Part shown: piece by piece, positions 6,691-15,246 of the stretch
How the letters are laid out: the number at the start of each line of letters is the position of its first letter
How positions within the stretch are numbered: position 1 is the stretch's first letter
Made by a program: the position numbers and the translations under genes
The notes under the pieces: model-generated
The model's input: only the letters and a program-made list of their open reading frames with translations
What the model was told of the DNA's origin: nothing
Database searches by the model: none
Assembly (NCBI GenBank): GCA_021808055.1
Contig: JAKBCH010000030.1
Coordinates: 1 to 21,757 of the forward strand
Direction: 5' to 3'
DNA length: 21,757 nt
Source of the DNA: Pseudomonadota bacterium
GTDB lineage: Bacteria > Pseudomonadota > Alphaproteobacteria > Acetobacterales > Acetobacteraceae

Positions 6691-8466
6691 TCAAGCAGGT
6701 GCTGCATCAGAGATGAAAAAACCTGCCGAAACCCTGCCCTGCCAAGTTTCCGCCCGTAAATGCCCGGCCAAGTGCAAGGGCGCGCCACCAGCGCGACTCA
6801 AGGCTTCCGCTAAAGGCCCTTCCTTGGCGCGGAACAAGAGCGCCTTCAGTCGGCCGCCACCCTCGCCTTCAACCATCAGCCGGATGGTGTTACCATCCTT
6901 GCCGATTCGGTCGGTCTTCACCACCCGAGCGCGTGGCAGCACAAATAGCGGTTCATCATTGCCCGTGCCAAATGGCCCTAGTCGGGACACCATCTGCGCC
7001 AGGGCGGCATCAGCACCCGCCACGCCCAGCACGCCATCCAACACCAGCTCCGCACTGGGCGGTATCAATGCGGCGCTGGCCAGCCGGTCATTCAAAAACT
7101 CATGAAACGCCGAAAGGGCTGTTTCCGGCGCGGAAAATCCCGCCGCCATGGCGTGCCCGCCGCCGGTGGCCAAAATCCCGCTCTGCCGGGCCGCAATCAC
7201 CGCCGCACCCAGATCAATCCCCGGCACAGACCGCCCAGACCCCTTGGCCATGCCATCTATTATGCCCGCCACCAGGGCCGGGCGGTTAAATCGCTCCTTC
7301 ACCCGCCCCGCGACAATCCCCACCACGCCAGGGTGCCACCCCTCCTGCGCCAGCAGAATAATGCCATGCCCTGCCGCCACCTGGGCCTCGGCACGGGCCA
7401 TGGCATCGCTGGAAACCCCCGCCTCCACGCCCTGGCGCTGCTTGTTCACCGCGTCCAGCGCCTGAGCCAGCTCGGTAGCCAGCTCCGCATCCTCGGCCAG
7501 CAGCAGCCGCAGCCCCATATCCGCCTCGGCAATGCGCCCGGCGGCGTTAATGCGCGGCCCCAGCATAAAGCCGCAATGCATAGCGGTGGGGGCCTCGGTC
7601 AGCTTCGCTACGTCTAAAAGGGCGGCAACTCCAGGCCGCGCCCGGCGCGCCATCACCCTCAGCCCCTGAATCACAAAGGCTCGGTTCAACCCCGCCAGCG
7701 GCATCACGTCACAAATCGTCGCCAACGCCACCAGGTCCAGAAATTCGCGCAAATCCGGCTCCGCGCGTTCGGCGAAAAAACCTCGTTGCCGCAACGTGCG
7801 CAGCAGCGCCACGGCGGTGATAAAGGCCACGGCGGCAGCACATATCGTCCGCAGGCCAGAGGAACAATCCAGCCGGTTCGGGTTCACCGTGGCGCGTATG
7901 GGCGGTGGTGGCCCCTCGGATTTATGGTGGTCCAGCACCACGATATCCACGGCGTTATGCAGCGGCGCAAAGGCACTATGCGCGGCGGTGCCGCAATCCA
8001 CGCACACAATCAGCTTCGCACCCCGCCCCGCCATAGCCCGCAGCGCCTCGGTGTTTGGGCCATAACCTTCCATCAGCCGGTCCGGCACATGGTATGTCAC
8101 CTCGCAACCAAGCTGGCGCAACAGCGCCACCATCAAGGCGGAGGCACAAGCGCCGTCCACGTCGTAATCGCCAAAAACCCCCACCATCTCGTTTTGCATA
8201 ACCGCATCGGCCAGGCGGGCGGCAGCCACATCCATGTCCATCAGGCTCGAGGGGTCGGGCAGCATCGCCCGCAGCGTCGGGTCCAGAAAGGTGGGGGCAT
8301 GGTCCACCGTCACGCCGCGGGCGGCCAGCAAGCGGCCCATCAGCTCCGGAACCCCGAGCTGCTGCGCCAGCCCTTCGCCCTGGCGCTCCTGCTGTCCCGG
8401 CCGCCAGACCCAGCTTTTCCCGGAAAGGCTCTGGGTAATGCCGAAAACATATGAATCCATATTCAT
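6691..8466 (-). CDS. recJ: Single-stranded-DNA-specific exonuclease RecJ, 591 aa
   Basis: A 5'-3' ssDNA exonuclease used in RecF-pathway recombination, mismatch repair and base excision repair in the cytoplasm. The DHH phosphoesterase domain shows motif I GDYDVDG (D100, D102, D104), a metal-binding VDCGT (D157) and the DHH triad in VVLDHHKSE (179-181). The DHHA1 part carries RINAAGRI and GGHAMAAGF, followed by the C-terminal OB-type domain (LVLDGVLGV to the end). The length is normal for the family. It starts at 8466 (MNMDSYV; M3 at 8460 is possible), 35 bases after the TonB-like gene, so the two are probably cotranscribed. tRNA-Glu follows 39 bases downstream. Confidence 0.96.
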   Translation of the reverse strand: MNMDSYVFGITQSLSGKSWVWRPGQQERQGEGLAQQLGVPELMGRLLAARGVTVDHAPTFLDPTLRAMLPDPSSLMDMDVAAARLADAVMQNEMVGVFGDYDVDGACASALMVALLRQLGCEVTYHVPDRLMEGYGPNTEALRAMAGRGAKLIVCVDCGTAAHSAFAPLHNAVDIVVLDHHKSEGPPPPIRATVNPNRLDCSSGLRTICAAAVAFITAVALLRTLRQRGFFAERAEPDLREFLDLVALATICDVMPLAGLNRAFVIQGLRVMARRARPGVAALLDVAKLTEAPTAMHCGFMLGPRINAAGRIAEADMGLRLLLAEDAELATELAQALDAVNKQRQGVEAGVSSDAMARAEAQVAAGHGIILLAQEGWHPGVVGIVAGRVKERFNRPALVAGIIDGMAKGSGRSVPGIDLGAAVIAARQSGILATGGGHAMAAGFSAPETALSAFHEFLNDRLASAALIPPSAELVLDGVLGVAGADAALAQMVSRLGPFGTGNDEPLFVLPRARVVKTDRIGKDGNTIRLMVEGEGGGRLKALLFRAKEGPLAEALSRAGGAPLHLAGHLRAETWQGRVSAGFFISDAAPA

Positions 8467-8501
8467 GCTTCAGCCCGGCTCCACGAGTCGCAGCAAGGCC
8501 G

Positions 8502-9374
8502 TCAATGGATTAAGACATAATGCACAGTGTACCGCACCGTCACATGGCCGTCTTTTGCATCCTTCGGAAAAGGCGGCAGCGTGTTGTCGTTGAAAAGCTG
8601 CTCCCATGCCTGATCCAGAAAGGGCGAACCCGCCGAATCCAGCAATTTCAACCCGGTCACGTGGCCGTTGCGGTCCACGGTGAATTGCACCGTCGCCGTG
8701 CCCTCCTGGCCTTGTTCGGCCGCCGCCTGCGGATAATAGGCGTGTTCCTGCACCCATTTCGTCAATGCGGAATCCCAATCAGCGCCCGCATCGCCCTTCA
8801 CTGAGAAATCAGATGCAGTGGCCGCCTGCGCGTCCGAGGTCGGTAGAGAAAAATTCATTCCCCTGGGCGCTGGCGGCGCGGGTGGCGCCACAGGCGAAAC
8901 ATTGCCGTAATTCATCCCGTTCAAAAACACATATTTCTGCTGCGGTGCGGGCCTGGTTTTGTGCTGCGGGGCCGGGTGCGGGTGAGGCATGGGCGGAGGA
9001 TTCGGCAATGCCGCCAATGGCAGGTCAGGCACCTGCACTTCATCCTGTGTCGCCGCCTGGGCCTGCTCCTGCGGCGGTGCGGCCGGGGGTGGGGGCGGCG
9101 GCGGTGCCTCGGCCATTTGCGGCGGGCCGGGCGGAGCCTTGGGTGTGGTCGTTTGCGGCCTGGTGCCGCCATTGTCGAACACCACATCAACACCGGGCGG
9201 GCTTTGTAACTCCTCCGGCGGCGGCTTCACATGGATGAGCAGCAAAGCGGCGATAACCAGCACATGCAGCAATAACGCCGCCCCCCAGGCCCATGGGTTG
9301 CGGCGTTGCGTTTGCACAGGCGAGGCCAGATGCTCCCCCGCCACGAGCAGCTCCGCCCCTTCCAGGGCGGGCAC
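8502..9374 (-). CDS. TonB-like energy transducer protein, 290 aa
   Basis: Couples the inner-membrane proton motive force to outer-membrane receptors, or anchors an envelope complex. From the N-terminus there is a short cytoplasmic part, one membrane segment (NPWAWGAALLLHVLVIAALL, about residues 27-47), a long Pro-rich periplasmic linker including PPPPPPPAAPP, and a TonB C-terminal domain in the last 90 residues (YYPQAAAEQGQEGTATVQFT and onward, ending VRYTVHYVLIH). The GTG at 9374 is chosen because it sits just past the stop of the upstream gene (9379); an ATG at 9428 would overlap that gene by 50 bases. No exbB or exbD is in the window. Which receptor it serves is unknown. Confidence 0.85.
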   Translation of the reverse strand: MPALEGAELLVAGEHLASPVQTQRRNPWAWGAALLLHVLVIAALLLIHVKPPPEELQSPPGVDVVFDNGGTRPQTTTPKAPPGPPQMAEAPPPPPPPAAPPQEQAQAATQDEVQVPDLPLAALPNPPPMPHPHPAPQHKTRPAPQQKYVFLNGMNYGNVSPVAPPAPPAPRGMNFSLPTSDAQAATASDFSVKGDAGADWDSALTKWVQEHAYYPQAAAEQGQEGTATVQFTVDRNGHVTGLKLLDSAGSPFLDQAWEQLFNDNTLPPFPKDAKDGHVTVRYTVHYVLIH

Positions 9375-9378
9375 AATC

Positions 9379-9906
9379 TCAGTAACCGGGGTAATAATAG
9401 CCGGGTGGCGGCGGTGGAGGCGGCGCATAATAGGCTGGCGGCGCGTAGTAAGACGGCGCAGCAGGCTGTTGAATCGATTCGCCATGTCCCACCATGCATT
9501 GCGCGTAGGCCACATCATAACGGCCCTGAAGGGAATCCGCCGTAGCCTGCGTATTATTGCCTGCCGTGGCCGCGCCGCCAAGCAGCCCGGCGCCAGCCCC
9601 CACAGCCGCACCAGCACCCACATTGCCAGCCAGCGAGCCCAACGCAGCACCAACCCCCGCGCCGATCAATGTACCCGCCGCCGCCGTCATCGTGGAATTA
9701 TTCTGCGAGTTCTGCGCCACCTGCCCGCTATCGGGCATTTGCGAAGCCGCATAGCTCTTGCAATAAGCGTCATCGGCCTGAAACTGGTTCCAGCTTTTAC
9801 CCTGGCCAGGCAAGGCCACCACCGTCGGCTGGTTTGGCACCGTTGCCGTGCAAGCTCCCAGAGCCAGCATCGGCACCAGGGCAATTCCCGTTAATTTCCT
9901 CAACAT
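9379..9906 (-). CDS. Glycine-zipper lipoprotein, 175 aa
   Basis: Predicted envelope lipoprotein. The signal peptide MLRKLTGIALVPMLALGAC ends in a lipobox with Cys19. The mature part contains an Ala/Gly-rich glycine-zipper hairpin (about residues 75-115, GAGVGAALGSLAGNVGAG), which inserts into or contacts membranes in related proteins. The tail is Tyr/Pro-rich (PPAYYAPPPPPPPGYYYPGY), unusual and likely surface- or peptidoglycan-facing. GGGAG lies 6 bases before the ATG. A weak promoter-like pair, TTGCCC (9973-9978) and TAGATC (9950-9955) with a 17-bp spacer on the minus strand, lies upstream. The TonB-like gene begins 4 bases past its stop, so the two are cotranscribed. Confidence 0.85.
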   Translation of the reverse strand: MLRKLTGIALVPMLALGACTATVPNQPTVVALPGQGKSWNQFQADDAYCKSYAASQMPDSGQVAQNSQNNSTMTAAAGTLIGAGVGAALGSLAGNVGAGAAVGAGAGLLGGAATAGNNTQATADSLQGRYDVAYAQCMVGHGESIQQPAAPSYYAPPAYYAPPPPPPPGYYYPGY

Positions 9907-10048
9907 CTTGAACTCCCGTACAAGACCAAGCGTTTACCGTATCCTATCAGATCTATGCTGCTCCCTGAAACAGGGCAACGCGCAAGCTGGCCGTATTACA
10001 ATTCGTAGCTCTTGGCTGATTTATTCAGGAATTGCAGCGAAAACAGGG

Positions 10049-11194
10049 TTACCCCCCCTCTGCCACATTTTTCAGAAAATCCTTCACCTTGGCGAAGAAC
10101 CCTTCATGCTCAGGGCTCACAGATCCATGCCCGGCGGATTCCTGCTCAAAATCTTCCAGCAATTCGCGCTGCCGCTTGGTCAGGTTTTGCGGGGTCTCCA
10201 CCGCCACCTGAATATACATATCCCCCCGCTGGGTGGAGCGCAGCACGGAGAACCCCTTGCTCCGCAACCGGAATTGGTCGCCAGACTGCGTACCCGCCGG
10301 AATTTTCACCTTGGCAGCCGTGCCATCAATCGCCGGCACCTCAATTTCGCCGCCCAAGGCCGCCTGGCCCATGCGCAGCGGCACGCGGCAGAAAATATTC
10401 GCGCCGTCGCGCTGGAAGATCGGGTGCTGGCGGATAGAAACATGCACATAGAGATCCCCCGGCGCCGCCCCGCGCGGCCCTGCTTCGCCCTCGCCTGAAA
10501 GCCGGATGCGCGTGCCGTCCTCCACGCCCGCCGGAATCTGCACGGAAAGCATGCGCTCACGAGGCACGGTTCCGGCACCAGAACACACACGGCACGGGTT
10601 GCGTACCACGCGCCCCGCACCGCCGCAGGTGGGGCAAGTGCGCTCCACCACGAAGAACCCCTGCTGCGCGCGCACGCGCCCTGCCCCGCCGCAAGTGGTG
10701 CAATTATCGGCGCTAGCGTTTTTGTCAGCCGAGCCGGTCCCGTTACACGCATCGCAAGCCATGCGGGTGGAAACGCGAACATTCGCCTTGGTTCCGGCAA
10801 AAGCTTCCGTCAGATCAATCTCCACAGCCGCTTTAATGTCCGCGCCGGTCTGCACACCGCCACCGCCGCCGCGTCGGCCGCCGCCAAACATCTGCTCGAA
10901 AATATCGCCAAGCCCGCCTTCAAACCCAAACCCGCCGCCGCCGAAACCGCCGCCGCCCATGCCGCCATTCTCAAAAGCCGCATGGCCAAACCGGTCATAG
11001 GCCGCGCGCTTCTGTTCGTCCTTCAGAACGTCATAGGCTTCGTTGAGTTCCTTGAATTTCTGCTCAGCCTTGGCATCGCCTGGGTTACGGTCCGGGTGGT
11101 GCTGCATCGCCAGCTTGCGATAAGCCTTCTTCAAATCGTCGGCGCTGGCGCCGCGCTCGACCATCAGCACGGCATAGTAATCAAGTTTGGCCAT
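10049..11194 (-). CDS. dnaJ: Chaperone DnaJ (Hsp40), 381 aa
   Basis: Co-chaperone that delivers unfolded clients to DnaK and stimulates its ATPase. It has an N-terminal J domain with HPD at 33-35, a Gly/Phe-rich linker (about 76-115), and four zinc-binding CxxCxGxG repeats (C147/C150, C165/C168, C187/C190, C201/C204). The client-binding C-terminal domains and a dimer tail follow. All family features are present at normal length. One oddity is the J-domain start [13 protein letters not shown], with Met11 where Gly is almost universal (usually VLGV). It lies 87 bases downstream of dnaK in the standard dnaK-dnaJ order, and a hairpin in the gap may lower dnaJ expression relative to dnaK. Confidence 0.97.
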   Translation of the reverse strand: MAKLDYYAVLMVERGASADDLKKAYRKLAMQHHPDRNPGDAKAEQKFKELNEAYDVLKDEQKRAAYDRFGHAAFENGGMGGGGFGGGGFGFEGGLGDIFEQMFGGGRRGGGGGVQTGADIKAAVEIDLTEAFAGTKANVRVSTRMACDACNGTGSADKNASADNCTTCGGAGRVRAQQGFFVVERTCPTCGGAGRVVRNPCRVCSGAGTVPRERMLSVQIPAGVEDGTRIRLSGEGEAGPRGAAPGDLYVHVSIRQHPIFQRDGANIFCRVPLRMGQAALGGEIEVPAIDGTAAKVKIPAGTQSGDQFRLRSKGFSVLRSTQRGDMYIQVAVETPQNLTKRQRELLEDFEQESAGHGSVSPEHEGFFAKVKDFLKNVAEGG

Positions 11195-11233
11195 GGTGCC
11201 GCTTCAATCCTCGAAATTCCGCTGAAATGGAAA

Positions 11234-11255
11234 GTCCCGGAGCGAGCCCCGGGAC
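11234..11255 (-). terminator. Hairpin between dnaK and dnaJ, partial terminator or attenuator
   Basis: GTCCCGG (11234-11240) pairs with CCGGGAC (11249-11255). On the minus strand the stem is followed by TTTCCATTT, a poor U-tract, so termination would be leaky. A leaky terminator here would give more DnaK than DnaJ, the usual ratio in bacteria. Confidence 0.5.
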
Positions 11256-11281
11256 CATTTTAGATTACAAAAAACCCCGGC

Positions 11282-13183
11282 TCACGCGGATTTGTTCTTG
11301 TCGTCGACATCCTCAAAATCCGCGTCCACGACCTTTTCGCCATTCGGCCCGGCGCTTTCAGCCCCAGCCTGCGGCTCGGCCTGCGCTTTATACATCGCCT
11401 CGCCGATCTTCATCGCCACCTGGGTCAGCTTCTCCGAGGCTGCCTTCACCGCCTCGGCATCGCCGCCCTCCAGGGCGGTTTTCGCCTCGGCAATCGCGGC
11501 TTCGGCCTCCGCCTTGTCGGCCGCGGCCACCTTGTCGCCGCCTTCCTTCAAGCTTTTCTCAACCTGATTGATCATGCCTTCAGTCTGGTTGCGGGCTTCC
11601 ACCGCCTCGCGCCGCGCCTTGTCAGCCGCCGCGTTTTCCTCAGCGTCACGCACCATGCGCTCGATATCAGCATCGGAAAGCCCGCCAGAAGCCTGGATAC
11701 GGATCTGCTGTTCCTTGCCGGTCGCCTTGTCCTTGGCGGAGACGGACACAATGCCGTTCGCGTCAATATCGAACGCCACTTCAATCTGCGGCACGCCACG
11801 CGGTGCGGCGGGAATGCCCTGCAGGTCGAAATTGCCGAGCAGCTTGTTGTCCGCCGCCATCTCGCGCTCACCCTGGAAGACCTTGATGGTCACGGCAGTC
11901 TGGCCGTCCTCGGCGGTCGAGAAGGTCTGGCTCTTCTTCGTCGGAATGGTCGTGTTCCGGTCGATCAAGCGCGTGAACACCCCGCCCAGTGTCTCAATAC
12001 CCAGAGACAAAGGCGTCACATCCAGCAACAGAACGTCCTTCACGTCGCCCTTCAGCACGCCACCCTGAATCGCGGCACCAATGGCCACAACCTCATCCGG
12101 GTTCACGTTGCGGGCAGGCTCCTTGCCGAAGAAGCTCTTCACCGCCTCGATCACCTTCGGCATCCGGGTCATGCCGCCGACGAGGATGACTTCCGAAATC
12201 TCCCCAGCGGTCACACCGGCATCCTTCAGCGCCGCGCGGCAAGGCGCCAGCGTCCGCTCGATCAGATCGTCCACCAGGCTTTCCAGCTTGGCGCGGGAGA
12301 GCTTCAGCACCAGATGCTTCGGCCCGGAGGCGTCGGCGGTGATGAACGGCAAATTGATCTCGGTCTCCTTGGAAGAAGAAAGCTCGATCTTCGCCTTTTC
12401 AGCCGCTTCCTTCAGCCGCTGCAGGGCCAGCTTGTCCTTACGCAGGTCAATGCCCTGATCCTTCTGGAACTCGGAGGCCAGATAATCGATCACCCGCGCG
12501 TCGAAATCCTCACCACCCAGGAACGTGTCGCCATTGGTGGATTTCACTTCAAACACGCCGTCGCCGAGTTCCAGCACGGAAACGTCGAACGTACCGCCAC
12601 CAAGGTCATAAACCGCGATGGTCCCGGCGTTCTTCTTGTCCATACCATAGGCCAGGGCCGCGGCGGTCGGCTCGTTGATAATCCGCAGCACGTCGAGGCC
12701 CGCAATCTTGCCGGCATCCTTGGTCGCCTGGCGCTGCGCGTCATTAAAATAGGCCGGAACGGTAATCACCGCCTGGGTCACGGTCTCGCCCAGATGCGCC
12801 TCGGCGGTCTCCTTCATCTTGGTCAGAATGTAGGAGGAAACCTGGCTCGGCGAATATTTCTCACCGCGCGCCTGCACCCAGGCATCGCCATTATCGCCCT
12901 TCACGATTTCATAGGGCACCAGACCCTTATCCTTCGCCACGGTCGGGTCTTCATAGCGGCGGCCAATCAGGCGCTTCACGGCAAACAGCGTGTTGGTCGG
13001 GTTGGTTACCGCCTGGCGCTTGGCACTCTGGCCCACCAGCCGCTCGCCGGAATCAGCGAAAGCCACCATGGAGGGCGTGGTGCGCGCACCTTCTGAATTT
13101 TCGATAACCCGCACATCCTTGCCTTCAAGCACGGCGACGCAGGAATTGGTGGTACCCAGATCGATACCGATGACTTTACTCAT
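11282..13183 (-). CDS. dnaK: Chaperone DnaK (Hsp70), 633 aa
   Basis: Cytoplasmic ATP-driven chaperone that folds and protects proteins with DnaJ and GrpE. The nucleotide-binding domain shows [10 protein letters not shown] at the start, [12 protein letters not shown] (phosphate 2), and [12 protein letters not shown]. The interdomain linker [15 protein letters not shown] precedes the substrate-binding domain and helical lid. The acidic tail ends [16 protein letters not shown], typical of proteobacterial DnaK. Length is normal. The start follows AAGGAG with an 8-base gap. A candidate promoter lies about 114 bases upstream, leaving a long leader. grpE is not nearby. Confidence 0.98.
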   Translation of the reverse strand: MSKVIGIDLGTTNSCVAVLEGKDVRVIENSEGARTTPSMVAFADSGERLVGQSAKRQAVTNPTNTLFAVKRLIGRRYEDPTVAKDKGLVPYEIVKGDNGDAWVQARGEKYSPSQVSSYILTKMKETAEAHLGETVTQAVITVPAYFNDAQRQATKDAGKIAGLDVLRIINEPTAAALAYGMDKKNAGTIAVYDLGGGTFDVSVLELGDGVFEVKSTNGDTFLGGEDFDARVIDYLASEFQKDQGIDLRKDKLALQRLKEAAEKAKIELSSSKETEINLPFITADASGPKHLVLKLSRAKLESLVDDLIERTLAPCRAALKDAGVTAGEISEVILVGGMTRMPKVIEAVKSFFGKEPARNVNPDEVVAIGAAIQGGVLKGDVKDVLLLDVTPLSLGIETLGGVFTRLIDRNTTIPTKKSQTFSTAEDGQTAVTIKVFQGEREMAADNKLLGNFDLQGIPAAPRGVPQIEVAFDIDANGIVSVSAKDKATGKEQQIRIQASGGLSDADIERMVRDAEENAAADKARREAVEARNQTEGMINQVEKSLKEGGDKVAAADKAEAEAAIAEAKTALEGGDAEAVKAASEKLTQVAMKIGEAMYKAQAEPQAGAESAGPNGEKVVDADFEDVDDKNKSA

Positions 13184-13296
13184 TTAAATGCTCCTTTGCA
13201 GCGGGCAACCACGGCCCGAAGCACCGGGGCCACCCCTTTGAGATGCACCTTATTTATTCACTGTAACGCCGGGGCACAAGGGGCTTTTGCGCCTGC

Positions 13297-13323
13297 ATTG
13301 TACGGCAAATTTGCCGTACCAAG
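13297..13323 (-). promoter_or_regulatory. Candidate dnaK promoter (CTTG-N17-TACAAT)
   Basis: On the minus strand CTTG (13323-13320) and TACAAT (13302-13297) are 17 bp apart. CTTG is the strongest conserved part of alphaproteobacterial heat-shock (RpoH) -35 boxes, although the -10 looks more like a housekeeping one. Transcription would begin near 13290 and give a leader of about 107 nt before dnaK. No CIRCE element is present. Assignment to a sigma factor is inference. Confidence 0.45.
13300..13319. promoter_or_regulatory. Perfect 20-bp palindrome in the dnaK promoter spacer
   Basis: GTACGGCAAATTTGCCGTAC reads identically on both strands and almost fills the spacer of the candidate dnaK promoter, overlapping its -10 by three bases. 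It lies in the leuA-dnaK gap (13184-13373) and lacks a T-run, so it is not an intrinsic terminator of leuA. A dimeric repressor bound here would block dnaK transcription. The regulator is unknown. Confidence 0.6.
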
Positions 13324-13373
13324 ACCGTCTGGAAACACACGCTGTGGACCGCAGAGTCGTCTTTACACTCGCC

Positions 13374-14948
13374 TTACGCGCTCATCGCCTCCGGCGCCTG
13401 CCTGGTCCGTTTCGTCACCAGCTTGTTCAACGCATGGATGTAAGCGCGCACGGCGGCCACGATGGTATCCGTATCCGCTCCCTGCCCGTCCACGCTCTTG
13501 CCATCCTCGGCCAGCCGCACGGTGCAGCGCGCCTGGGCGTCCGTGCCTTCTGTCACCGCGCCAACAGAGAATAGCTGCAATTCCGCCTCATGCGGAAAGA
13601 TGGCGCGGATGGCGTTGAACGCCGCATCCACTGGCCCGTCGCCGCGCTCATCGGCGGCTTTCACCACGCCATCCACCTCCAGATCCAGCACGGCGCGAGG
13701 CTTGTCCTTCGACCCGGCCCACACTTCCAGCGAGACGAACTTAATCGCCTCATGGCTGCGCACCACCTCGTCATCCACCAGGGCAACGATATCCTCGTCG
13801 TAAACAATTTTCTTGCGGTCGGCCAAAATTTTAAACCGCGTGAAGGCGTCGTTCAGCGCATTATCGCCAATATCGCCGTAACCCAGCGCGTTCAGCTTGT
13901 CGCGGAAGGCGGCCCGGCCGGAATGCTTGCCCATCACCAAGGAGGTTTTCTGCCAACCCACACTTTCGGGCGTCATGATCTCATAGGTCGCGGCGTTCTT
14001 CAGCATGCCGTCCTGATGAATGCCGGATTCATGCGCAAAGGCATTGCGGCCCACAATCGCCTTGTTCGGCTGCACATCAAAGCCGGTGATGGTGGAAAGC
14101 AGTTTCGAGGTCCGCAAAATCCGCGTGGTCTCGATATTGTTGTGGTATGGGTTGGAATCCGGCCGGGTGCGGATGGCCATCGCCACCTCCTCCAGCGAGG
14201 CATTGCCCGCGCGCTCACCGATGCCGTTAATCGTGCATTCAATCTGCCGCGCCCCACCGCGCACCGCCGCCAGCGTGTTCGCCACCGCCAGGCCCAGATC
14301 GTTATGGCAATGGGTGGAGAGAATAATCTGGTCAGCCCCCGGCACCCTCTGCCGCACGGTGGAGAAAATCCGCACCATATCCTCCGGCACCGCATAACCC
14401 ACGGTGTCTGGAATATTCACCGTGGTCGCCCCGGCCTTAATCGCCGCTTCCACACAGCGGCACAGAAAATCGATATCCGTGCGGGTGCCGTCCTCGGCAG
14501 ACCATTCCACGTCATCGGTATATTGCCGCGCCAGCGTCACGGATTTGGTCACCGCCTCCAGCACCACCTCCGGCTCCATCTTCAGCTTATACTTCATATG
14601 CAGCGGACTGGTGGAAATGAAAGTATGGATGCGCTTGCGCTCGGCAGCTTTCACCGCCTCGCCCGCCCGGATAATGTCAGCGGGAGATGACCGCGCCAGA
14701 CCCGTAATCACCGGCCCCTTCACCGTCTCGGCAATGCGTTGCACGCTCTCGAAATCGCCCGGCGAGGCAATGGGGAAACCCGCCTCCAGCACATCCACGC
14801 CCAAGGCCGCCAGGGCTTCCGCCATGCGGATTTTCTCGTCCAGATTCATCGAAAACCCAGGGGATTGCTCGCCATCACGCAAGGTCGTGTCGAAGATGAT
14901 AACGCGGTTTGCGTCCATCTTGCCAAAATTAGGGTGGTTGATCGTCAT
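13374..14948 (-). CDS. leuA: 2-isopropylmalate synthase LeuA, 524 aa
   Basis: Catalyses the first committed step of leucine synthesis, acetyl-CoA plus 2-oxoisovalerate to 2-isopropylmalate, in the cytoplasm. The TIM-barrel domain starts with IIFDTTLRDGEQSPG (metal ligand D20) and has the metal-binding HxH in LSTHCHNDLG and the GxGERAGN loop. The C-terminal LeuA dimer/allosteric domain for leucine feedback (about 380-505) is complete. The ATG at 14948 has GGAG 7 bases upstream; a GTG one codon earlier is possible. It is preceded by a leader peptide gene and complementary RNA segments, so expression is probably leucine-controlled at both gene and enzyme level. dnaK lies 190 bases downstream. 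Confidence 0.97.
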   Translation of the reverse strand: MTINHPNFGKMDANRVIIFDTTLRDGEQSPGFSMNLDEKIRMAEALAALGVDVLEAGFPIASPGDFESVQRIAETVKGPVITGLARSSPADIIRAGEAVKAAERKRIHTFISTSPLHMKYKLKMEPEVVLEAVTKSVTLARQYTDDVEWSAEDGTRTDIDFLCRCVEAAIKAGATTVNIPDTVGYAVPEDMVRIFSTVRQRVPGADQIILSTHCHNDLGLAVANTLAAVRGGARQIECTINGIGERAGNASLEEVAMAIRTRPDSNPYHNNIETTRILRTSKLLSTITGFDVQPNKAIVGRNAFAHESGIHQDGMLKNAATYEIMTPESVGWQKTSLVMGKHSGRAAFRDKLNALGYGDIGDNALNDAFTRFKILADRKKIVYDEDIVALVDDEVVRSHEAIKFVSLEVWAGSKDKPRAVLDLEVDGVVKAADERGDGPVDAAFNAIRAIFPHEAELQLFSVGAVTEGTDAQARCTVRLAEDGKSVDGQGADTDTIVAAVRAYIHALNKLVTKRTRQAPEAMSA

Positions 14949-14952
14949 CACT

Positions 14953-15068
14953 CTGCTCCGAAATTCTGCCGGTGGTTATTTCTGGCAATCCCCTGAGCGG
15001 CGGGCGCGGTATTTAAAACACGCGCGAAAGGAACTTATCGCTCAGGGGCGGATAAGTCGAAGGAGCAG
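14953..15068 (-). promoter_or_regulatory. leuA leader: Leu-codon run complementary to the leuA ribosome binding site
   Basis: The leader Leu codons read CTGCTCC (15068-15062), which is the exact complement of GGAGCAG (14959-14953), the leuA Shine-Dalgarno region. A perfect 10-bp inverted repeat, CCCCTGAGCG (15048-15039) and CGCTCAGGGG (14999-14990), lies between them and contains the leader stop codon. A 7-bp hairpin ACTTATC/GATAAGT overlaps the last Leu codon. No terminator U-run follows. Inference: a ribosome stalled on Leu codons keeps the anti-RBS covered and leuA is translated; with plenty of leucine the RBS is masked. Confidence 0.6.
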
Positions 15069-15095
15069 CCCAGCAAAGGTGGGGGCAAAAGCCAT
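15042..15095 (-). CDS. leuL: leuA leader peptide, 17 aa
   Basis: Encodes MAFAPTFAGLLLRLIRP. Four of the last eight residues are Leu, three of them in a row (CTG CTC CTT) and then CTT. Its own ribosome binding site GGAG (15104-15101) is 5 bases before the ATG. The stop lies 94 bases before leuA and inside a 10-bp stem. The product itself is not expected to have a function; translation speed over the Leu codons is the sensor, as in known amino-acid leader peptides. The gene symbol follows that convention. Confidence 0.75.
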   Translation of the reverse strand: MAFAPTFAGLLLRLIRP

Positions 15096-15182
15096 ATTTA
15101 CTCCATACCCTGCCTTGTCGCCTAAAAGCAAGCACCCCTGCGCAAGTGCATAACCCACATGCCAGAGGATGTGTTCACACAA

Positions 15183-15198
15183 TGTTCCACGTGGAACA
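15183..15198. promoter_or_regulatory. parS: parS centromere-like site for ParB
   Basis: TGTTCCACGTGGAACA is a perfect 16-bp palindrome (18 bp with flanking A/T, 15182-15199). It matches the well-known chromosomal parS family (TGTTtCACGTGaAACA, and the C/G variant used in pseudomonads). Such sites load ParB for chromosome segregation and cluster near oriC. It lies between the leuA leader and the divergent helicase. No parA or parB is in the window. Confidence 0.85.
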
Positions 15199-15209
15199 TA
15201 TGCCAGCTC

Positions 15210-15238
15210 AAGACAAACCATGAACAGCCCCCTATAAA
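15210..15238 (+). promoter_or_regulatory. Candidate promoter of the DinG-like gene, possibly leaderless
   Basis: AAGACA (15210-15215), a 17-bp spacer and TATAAA (15233-15238) match a sigma-70-type promoter. Transcription would start near 15245-15247, almost on the ATG, and no ribosome binding site is visible before the ATG. Leaderless translation is therefore likely (inference). The -35 lies 12 bp from parS, so bound ParB could influence it. Confidence 0.5.
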
Positions 15239-15246
15239 CATAAACA

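Noticed and set aside
8989..9894. 301-codon Gly/Ser-rich frame on the plus strand
   Set aside because: Mirror of the Pro-rich linker of the TonB-like gene and of the glycine-zipper gene.
12314..13096. 260-codon open frame opposite dnaK
   Set aside because: Antisense open frames over dnaK are a well-known artefact of its codon bias.
13590..14690. 366-codon open frame on the plus strand opposite leuA
   Set aside because: A His/Arg-rich antisense shadow of a clearly real leuA; no RBS and no recognisable domain.
15145..15153. DnaA-box-like TTATGCACT near parS
   Set aside because: One mismatch to the consensus and isolated; it gives no real support for oriC inside this window.
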